In this document: positions 32,938 through 37,915 of the stretch, in pieces
Layout of the letters: each line of letters begins with the position of its first letter
Position numbering within the stretch: position 1 is the stretch's first letter
From: an uncultured Paracoccaceae bacterium
GTDB taxonomy: Bacteria; Pseudomonadota; Alphaproteobacteria; Rhodobacterales; Rhodobacteraceae
Length of the DNA stretch: 37,915 nt
Reading direction: 5' to 3'
Assembly (NCBI GenBank): GCA_947502145.1
Contig: CANMYO010000009.1
Location: 1 to 37,915, forward strand
The notes under the pieces: generated by a model
Databases searched by the model: none
What the model was told of the DNA's origin: nothing
Seen by the model: only the letters and a program-made list of their open reading frames with translations
Made by a program: the position numbers and the translations under genes

Positions 32938-34059
32938 ATGATCAAAGCGTTGCGACCATGGGTCTTGTTGCTGCTTGGCATCGCGTTCAGCGCCTGTTCC
33001 ACGCCGCGCAGCGCCGGGTTTGAAGGCGAAGTGCTGGCCGCCTCGGGCGAGACCACCCCCGAGGGCGATCCGATCTATGATTTTGCCGTCTTTGAGGTGA
33101 CCCGCGATGTCTTGCCCACCGTGACGCAATGGCCGCGTAGCGGTGCGCGCGCCTACCCCTGGATTGATGCGCGCAGCCAGCCGGCGTCGCTTTTGATTGC
33201 GCCGGGCGATCTGCTTGAGGTGTCGGTCTGGGACGCGGAAGAAAACTCATTGCTGACATCGCTGGGGCAGCGGGTCACGCGGCTGCCCGATATCAAGGTG
33301 GCTGCTGATGGGCGGATCTTTATCCCCTTTGTCGGCGATATGCGGGTGGCGGGCATGTCGCCCAGCACCGCCCGCGTGCGTATCGAGGAAGAGCTGACCG
33401 CCACCGCGCCCTCTGCACAGGTGCAGGTCAACGTGGTGCCGGGGCGCGGCAATACTGCCAATCTGGTTTCCGGGGTGACACGCCCCGGTGTGATCCCGCT
33501 GCCGGATCGTAATACGTCCGTATTGGAGCTGATCGCCGAAGGCGGCGGCGTGCGTCCGGATCTGGTGAACCCGCAAGTGCGCCTGTTCCGTGGCAACACG
33601 ACCTATGGCACCTCGGTGGCCAGCCTGTTTGAGAACCCGGCACTTGATACCGTGCTGGTTGGGGGGGACCGGGTGATCGTGGAGCCCGAAGACAGGTCGT
33701 TCCTGTCACTGGGGGCGGCCAACCGGCAAGACCGCCACCTGTTCCCGAAGGACCGGGTGACGGCGCTGGACGCCCTGGCGATCATTGGCGGGGTGTCGGA
33801 CAACCGGGCCAATCCACAGGGCATTCTGGTGCTGCGCCAATATCCTGCGCGGCTGGTGCGCGACGGCGTGTCGGGCCCGCCACAACGGCGCGTGGTTTTC
33901 GCGCTGGACCTGACAACTGCCGATGGCCTGTTCAGTGCCGGGCAGTTCCAGATCGCCGATGGCGATCTGGTCTATGTCACCGAAAGCCCGCTGGGCGCAG
34001 TTCGGTCAATCTTTAACCTTGTTGGCGCCGGGATCGGACTGTTCAACGACCTGCAATAA
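32938..34059 (+). CDS. Outer-membrane polysaccharide export lipoprotein (Wza/KpsD-like OPX)
   Basis: Outer-membrane channel for the polysaccharide. The 373-residue precursor has a lipoprotein signal (LLLLGIAFSAC, Cys20 as lipid site), a Poly_export domain (IAPGDLLEVSVWDAEENSLL, DIKVAADGRIFIPFVGDMRVAGMSP, ARVRIEEELTA) at about 80-170 and SLBB beta-grasp repeats (NLVSGVTRPGVIPLPDRNTSVLELIAEGGGV; RHLFPKDRVTALDALAIIGGV). ATG 32938 is chosen for its Shine-Dalgarno and because it gives the signal peptide directly. It faces glf, and its partner KpsE is in that operon. Confidence 0.93.
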   Translation: MIKALRPWVLLLLGIAFSACSTPRSAGFEGEVLAASGETTPEGDPIYDFAVFEVTRDVLPTVTQWPRSGARAYPWIDARSQPASLLIAPGDLLEVSVWDAEENSLLTSLGQRVTRLPDIKVAADGRIFIPFVGDMRVAGMSPSTARVRIEEELTATAPSAQVQVNVVPGRGNTANLVSGVTRPGVIPLPDRNTSVLELIAEGGGVRPDLVNPQVRLFRGNTTYGTSVASLFENPALDTVLVGGDRVIVEPEDRSFLSLGAANRQDRHLFPKDRVTALDALAIIGGVSDNRANPQGILVLRQYPARLVRDGVSGPPQRRVVFALDLTTADGLFSAGQFQIADGDLVYVTESPLGAVRSIFNLVGAGIGLFNDLQ

Positions 34060-34246
34060 TCCGCCTATTTGATTGGTATTGTTGCTATTTCCCTAGGGTC
34101 ATAGGCTAAATATCGCGGAAATCGTCAGAATTTCGGCTGAGCCTTGCCGCGCCCATGCCCAAGTTCACCCTTCTATATGCACCTTGAACACATTCGGCCT
34201 AACCCGGGGGGGTGAGGATGGGATGAGATGACGAGGAGCGCGACAC
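34060..34246. promoter_or_regulatory. Intergenic region before the CAP-RTX gene
   Basis: This 187-bp gap begins AT-rich (34060-34120, with CCTAGGGTCATAGG) and ends with a G7 run (34206-34212) and a GAGGAG ribosome-binding site. It probably holds a separate promoter for the RTX gene. No terminator hairpin with a T-tract is visible after the export gene. Confidence 0.35.
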
Positions 34247-35665
34247 ATGGCCATTTCGGCTGCCGAACAATATCTGTTGGAACTGATCAACCGTGCGCGA
34301 TTGGATCCGGGCGCTGAGGCGGCCCGTTATGGCGTCAGCCTGAACAGCGGCCTGAGCTCTGGGACAATCGACAGTTCAAGCAAACAGGTGCTGGCCCATA
34401 ATACCCAGCTGGAAACGGCGGCGGTGCGGCACAGCAACTGGATGTTGAATCAGGACACGTTCAGCCACACCGGGGCAGGGGGGTCCAACCCTGGTCAGCG
34501 GATGCAGGATGCGGGCTATAATTTTGCCGGCAGCTGGACATGGCGCGAAAACCTCGCCTGGACCGGATCAACCGGCAGCATCAGCATGAGCCGGGCCGTC
34601 GAACAGCATCACGCCGGGCTTTACCGGTCGTCAGGGCACCGGGCCAATACCTTTGCAGAAGACATCCGCGAGGTGGGGCTGGCGCAGGTGTCGGGCAAGT
34701 TCAGCTATCAGGGCAACACTTACAACGCCTCGATGCTGACCGAGAAATTCGCCAAGTCAGGCGGAGAGGTCTTTATCACCGGTGTCGCCTATATCGACCG
34801 TGACAAGGACAAGTTCTATTCCATCGGCGAGGCCCGCAAGGATGTCTGGGTCCGTGCGCAGGGTGACACCGAAAAGACCGCCGGGTCGGGTGGCTATGCT
34901 GTTGAAGTGGACAAACACGCCAATACATCCGTGACTGTCGGGATCGGCGGCAAGGTCTATGCCAAGCTGAAGCTGGATACCACAGACGGCAACGTCAAGC
35001 TGGACATGGTCAAAGTGCCCGATGGGGCCTGGTCGCTGGATCTGTCCGGGTCGGCCAATCTGGGCAGCGGCATTGCCCACGCCCGGCTGCTGGGGCGCGA
35101 TAACCTGGACCTGAGCGGATCAGGCGCGGCAAACCGGCTGACGGGCAACAAGGGCCAGAACGATCTGAGCGGCGAAGATGGCGATGATGACCTGCGCGGC
35201 ATGGACGGCAATGATGATCTTGCTGGCGGCTGGGGCCGGGATGAATTGCGCGGCGGCAATGGCCGCGACTACCTCAGCGGGAACAATCAGAATGACAGCC
35301 TTTGGGGCCACAAGGGCAACGATGTGCTGAACGGCGGCAAGGCGCAGGACAAGCTGTGGGGCGGTGATGGCGCCGACCGACTGAACGGCGGCAAGGGCGA
35401 TGACATCATGGTTGGCGGCAAGGGCGAAGACCGTTTTGTCTTTGCATCCGGCAAGGATGTGATCCGCGACTTTGAAAACAACATCGACACGATCGAAGTG
35501 GATCGCGATGTTCTGGGAGGCGCGGACGTCACCAAGCAGGACGTGATGGACGCGGGCCGGATCGCGAACGGGAATGCGATCTTTACCTTTGATGACGGTC
35601 ACAGGCTGACCGTCGAGGGGGTCACCAATCTGGATCATCTTTCAAACGACCTGATCCTGATATAA
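34247..35665 (+). CDS. CAP (SCP-like) domain protein with RTX repeats
   Basis: Secreted 472-residue protein. Residues 1 to about 170 are a CAP domain: EQYLLELINRARLDP, HNTQLETAAVRHSNWML, FSHTGAGGSNPGQRM, RENLAWTG and SGHRANTF, with the two conserved His. About 175-290 is a beta-rich linker (ITGVAYIDRDKDKFYSIGE, a calcium-binding-like pattern). RTX nonapeptides run from about 300 to 395 (GEDGDDDLRG, GGNGRDYLSG), and the C-terminus ends NDLILI. That tail resembles the end of the large RTX protein (LTVxGVTxxxxxxxxIDLI versus LTVEGVTNLDHLSNDLILI). There is no Sec signal; T1SS export is expected. GAGGAG lies nine bases before the ATG. CAP domains can bind lipids or glycans or act on them; the role here is unknown. 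Confidence 0.9.
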   Translation: MAISAAEQYLLELINRARLDPGAEAARYGVSLNSGLSSGTIDSSSKQVLAHNTQLETAAVRHSNWMLNQDTFSHTGAGGSNPGQRMQDAGYNFAGSWTWRENLAWTGSTGSISMSRAVEQHHAGLYRSSGHRANTFAEDIREVGLAQVSGKFSYQGNTYNASMLTEKFAKSGGEVFITGVAYIDRDKDKFYSIGEARKDVWVRAQGDTEKTAGSGGYAVEVDKHANTSVTVGIGGKVYAKLKLDTTDGNVKLDMVKVPDGAWSLDLSGSANLGSGIAHARLLGRDNLDLSGSGAANRLTGNKGQNDLSGEDGDDDLRGMDGNDDLAGGWGRDELRGGNGRDYLSGNNQNDSLWGHKGNDVLNGGKAQDKLWGGDGADRLNGGKGDDIMVGGKGEDRFVFASGKDVIRDFENNIDTIEVDRDVLGGADVTKQDVMDAGRIANGNAIFTFDDGHRLTVEGVTNLDHLSNDLILI

Positions 35666-35693
35666 GCCCGATCCCGCAAGCGCGGGGCAGGGC

Positions 35694-36497
35694 ATGACAG
35701 GCACAGGACCATTGATATTGGGCAGCACCGGCCAGGTTGGCCGTGCGCTGGCGGCCGTCTGGCCTGCGGATGCAGGTGCGATCTGGCAGCATCGGCCGGG
35801 GTCTGTTCCCCCTGCCGCCCCCGCCTTTTCATGGGATATTCTGCACCACCCCGCCCCGGCCCGTCCGGCCGGTGTCACCGGGATCGTGCAACTGGCACGG
35901 GGGGCGGATACGCCAACCGAGGTGGCCCTGGCACATGCCGCCTGCGATCTGGGTGCGGCCTGGGATGTGCCGGTGCTGGTCGCTTCGAGTCAGGCGGTCT
36001 ATGGTCCAAACCCCGATATTGTGCCGGAATCCGCGCCCTGCGCCCCCGCCAATGCCTATGGCGCGGCCAAACTGGCGATGGAGCAGGCGATTGCCGGGCG
36101 CGCCACGGCCCTGCGGATCGGCAATGTGGCGGGCTGCGACATGCTGCTGATGAATGCCGCGCGGGGCCGGGTCACGCTGGACCGCTTGCCCGATGGCAGC
36201 AGCCCGCGGCGCAGCTATATCAGCGCCGTGGGGCTGAGCCGGGTGATCCTCGGGTTGCTGGCCCGGACAGGGCCGCTGCCCGATGTGCTGAATGTGGCCC
36301 AGCCGGGCACCCTGGCGATGGGGGATCTGCTGGCCGCCGCCTGCCAGCGCTGGAACTGGCAGGCGGCTGGCGCCGGGGTGCTGCCCGCGCTGGAACTGGA
36401 CGTCAGCCGCCTGATGGCGCTGGTGCCCTTGCCCCGTGCCGATGCGCAGGTGCTGATCGCCGAGGCCCGCGCCGCCGGCTGGAGAACCGCCCCGTGA
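35694..36497 (+). CDS. Small SDR, possible UDP-4-keto-HexNAc reductase
   Basis: A 267-residue NAD(P)-dependent sugar enzyme. It has GSTGQVGRALA at the N-terminus (RmlD-like glycine loop), a serine-bearing LVASSQAVYG and catalytic Tyr-Lys in NAYGAAK. It is short for an epimerase and lacks a long substrate domain. It overlaps the start of the phosphoglycosyl transferase gene (GTGA), the arrangement of WreQ/WreU-like pairs in which the reductase makes the QuiNAc used for initiation. Together with the dehydratase at 2687 this gives a plausible UDP-QuiNAc or FucNAc route. The substrate assignment is inference. Confidence 0.78.
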   Translation: MTGTGPLILGSTGQVGRALAAVWPADAGAIWQHRPGSVPPAAPAFSWDILHHPAPARPAGVTGIVQLARGADTPTEVALAHAACDLGAAWDVPVLVASSQAVYGPNPDIVPESAPCAPANAYGAAKLAMEQAIAGRATALRIGNVAGCDMLLMNAARGRVTLDRLPDGSSPRRSYISAVGLSRVILGLLARTGPLPDVLNVAQPGTLAMGDLLAAACQRWNWQAAGAGVLPALELDVSRLMALVPLPRADAQVLIAEARAAGWRTAP

Positions 36498-37105
36498 CCC
36501 TGTCAAAGCGCCTGCTGGATGTGGTGATTTCCCTGAGTCTGGGTCTTTTGCTGCTGCCGTTTCTGCTGGTGCTGATCGGCGTTCTGCTGCTGCGCGAAGG
36601 CCGCCCGGTCTTTTACATCTCGGAACGGATGCGCAGCCCCACCGAGGGCTTTGGCCTGATCAAACTGCGGACCATGCATGTGGGCGCTGGTGATGGTGGC
36701 GTCACGGGGGGCAACAAACAGGCCACCATGTCCGGGTTGCACCGGGCCCTGCGCCGATCCCGGGCGGATGAGCTGCCGCAGCTGTGGAATGTGCTGAAGG
36801 GCGATATTTCACTGGTTGGCCCGCGCCCGCCGCTGCGCCGCTATGTCGAAGCCTACCCCGACCTTTATGCGCAGGTGCTGCAAAGCCGTCCGGGGATCAC
36901 CGGGCTGGCCTCGTTGCATTTTCACGCCCATGAAGAACGGTTGCTGGCCGCCTGCAAAGATGCCGCCGAAACCGATCGGGTTTATCGCCGCCGCTGCATC
37001 CCGCGCAAGGCGCAACTGGATCTGATCTATCAGGCCCGGCGCAATCTCTGCCTTGATCTCAAGCTGATTGCCCAGACGGCAGCGAAGCCATTTCGGGGCC
37101 GGTAA
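36494..37105 (+). CDS. Initiating phosphoglycosyl transferase (PglC/WreU-type bacterial sugar transferase)
   Basis: Moves a sugar-1-phosphate from a UDP-sugar to undecaprenyl phosphate, starting the repeat unit. The 203-residue length is that of the short monotopic class. It has one re-entrant hydrophobic helix at about 5-33 (LLDVVISLSLGLLLLPFLLVLIGVLLL), then GRPVFYISERM, FGLIKLRTM, RRSRADELPQLWNVLKGDISLVGPRPPL (catalytic Asp-Glu dyad) and RPGITGLA. Short enzymes of this class commonly use di-N-acetyl-bacillosamine, QuiNAc or FucNAc. Start GTG 36494 overlaps the SDR stop. Its stop is seven bases from the stop of the convergent large RTX gene. Confidence 0.92.
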   Translation: MTLSKRLLDVVISLSLGLLLLPFLLVLIGVLLLREGRPVFYISERMRSPTEGFGLIKLRTMHVGAGDGGVTGGNKQATMSGLHRALRRSRADELPQLWNVLKGDISLVGPRPPLRRYVEAYPDLYAQVLQSRPGITGLASLHFHAHEERLLAACKDAAETDRVYRRRCIPRKAQLDLIYQARRNLCLDLKLIAQTAAKPFRGR

Positions 37106-37112
37106 ACCGGGT

Positions 37113-37915
37113 CTAGATCAGGTCGATACTGTCTGCGAAGGTGCTGTAATCGGTCACCCCCTGCACCGTGAGCAGGTGATCACCAAAGTCGAGCCTTGCC
37201 GTGGTGCCCGAGACTGACCCGTAGATCAGCAGGATTTCCGACGGGGTCAGCACCCCGGGAAACAGATCATAGTCGAGCGTGATGCGGTCGCTGCCCTGGT
37301 CAAAATCAGCAACCAGATCGTCGCCATCATCAAAGACGAACTGATCCGCGCCCGCATCCCCCCAAAGCGTATCATCGCCGTTGCCGCCTTCGAGCCGATC
37401 ATTTGCGGCCCCGCCGTGCAGCGTATCGGCCCCGTCATTGCCGCGCAGAAGGTCGGCCGCACTGCCGCCCCAAAGGTGATCCGCGCCCAGCCCGCCGGAC
37501 AGGACATCGTCGCCATCCCCGCCAAAAAGCATGTCGTCGCCGTCATTGCCCCAAAGCCGGTCCGCGCCGGCATTGCCGTAAAGCCTGTCAGATCCGCTGC
37601 CGCCCATGAGGCTGTCCGCCCCGGCACTGCCTGACAGCGTGTCATGGCCGGTGCCGCCGAAAAGCGTGTCATCCCCCGCATCCCCGATCAGCCGGTCGTG
37701 CCCCCGGTCGCCGGTCAGCGTGTCATGGCCGCTGCCACCGGCAAGCCAGTCATCCTGCGCGCCGCCGTTCAGGGCATCCGCGAGGTCATCGCCATAAAGC
37801 TGGTCCGCGCCGTCTCCGCCGGTCAGGCTGTCGCGACCATTGCCACCCCAGAGGGTGTCGTCACCGTCCTGCCCGGCCAGAAGGTCATGGCCCTTGCCGC
37901 CGTAAAGCCGGTCGT
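37113..37915 (-). CDS. Large RTX calcium-binding protein, C-terminal part (joins 1-2382)
   Basis: Continuation of the gene entering at position 1. The frame from 2382 runs to 1 (= 37839) and on to the TAG at 37113, giving 1035 residues in total; 37839-37915 duplicates 1-77. This part is tandem RTX repeats (GGDGDDVLSG, GNDGADTLHG, GGNGDDTLWG), then DQFVFDDGDDLVADFDQGSDRITLDY and a final beta domain ending SIDLI. The C-terminal pattern, a short acidic/hydrophobic tail, fits a T1SS signal. Confidence 0.9.
   Translation of the reverse strand, partial: DRLYGGKGHDLLAGQDGDDTLWGGNGRDSLTGGDGADQLYGDDLADALNGGAQDDWLAGGSGHDTLTGDRGHDRLIGDAGDDTLFGGTGHDTLSGSAGADSLMGGSGSDRLYGNAGADRLWGNDGDDMLFGGDGDDVLSGGLGADHLWGGSAADLLRGNDGADTLHGGAANDRLEGGNGDDTLWGDAGADQFVFDDGDDLVADFDQGSDRITLDYDLFPGVLTPSEILLIYGSVSGTTARLDFGDHLLTVQGVTDYSTFADSIDLI
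37839..37915. repeat. Terminal direct repeat, copy 2 (contig circularisation overlap)
   Basis: Identical to 1-77; see copy 1. Remove one copy to obtain the circular sequence. Confidence 0.93.

Noticed and set aside
34206-34212. G7 run before the CAP-RTX gene as a phase-variable tract
   Set aside because: It is outside the coding region and more than 30 bases from the start codon; no clear effect of slippage can be argued.
35831-36493. In-frame extension of the phosphoglycosyl transferase upstream of 36494
   Set aside because: It reads through the SDR gene in another frame with Arg/Gly-rich composition; GTG 36494 overlaps the SDR stop and gives the family's usual length.

Overview
The window is one complete circular plasmid opened at an arbitrary point. 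Its first 77 bases are repeated exactly as its last 77 (1-77 = 37839-37915), the signature of a circular contig with an assembly overlap. The unit length is 37,838 bp, and one RTX gene reads straight through the join. The DNA is GC-rich. The RPA-family replication initiator divergent from parAB, the many RTX proteins with short acidic/hydrophobic C-termini, and the DUF2793 protein together point to a marine Rhodobacterales (Roseobacter-group) host. The set resembles the RepA-type surface-polysaccharide ('biofilm') plasmids of that group.

Backbone (about 24.7-28.7 kb): repA on the minus strand; an origin region with a perfect DnaA box and three tandem 22-bp iterons; then parA and parB on the plus strand. 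An inverted repeat lies in front of parA, and two identical 16-bp palindromes, the likely parS sites, flank parB. I see no conjugation, mobilisation, toxin-antitoxin, transposase, tRNA or rRNA genes.

Nearly everything else makes, modifies and exports a surface polysaccharide. Initiation: an inverting UDP-HexNAc 4,6-dehydratase (2687-4585), a small reductase-like SDR (35694-36497) and a PglC/WreU-type phosphoglycosyl transferase (36494-37105). Precursors: GDP-mannose (phosphomannomutase, bifunctional ManC), UDP-galactofuranose (Glf) and, unusually, UDP-sulfoquinovose (an SQD1-type synthase). Assembly: at least four glycosyltransferases. Decoration: three sulfotransferase-like proteins (one fused to a second, glycosyltransferase-like region), an FkbM methyltransferase and an FkbH-SGNH protein. 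Export: KpsM, KpsT, a KpsE-like PCP protein and a Wza/KpsD-like outer-membrane lipoprotein. No KpsC/KpsS, Wzx or Wzy is present, so the chain is probably built on undecaprenyl diphosphate and exported by the ABC transporter.

Three RTX proteins complete the set: a 1035-residue calcium-binding protein across the join, an M10 metalloprotease and a CAP-domain protein. Their type I secretion system must be encoded elsewhere. The main hypothesis is that this plasmid specifies an undescribed sulfur-rich glycan carrying both sulfoquinovose (C-S bond) and sulfate esters. Further points are a dispersed short motif in at least nine places that forces rare TTA/ATA codons, a 26-bp perfect palindrome inside the phosphomannomutase gene, an apparent ATT start for the protease, and two G8 tracts in the large RTX gene.
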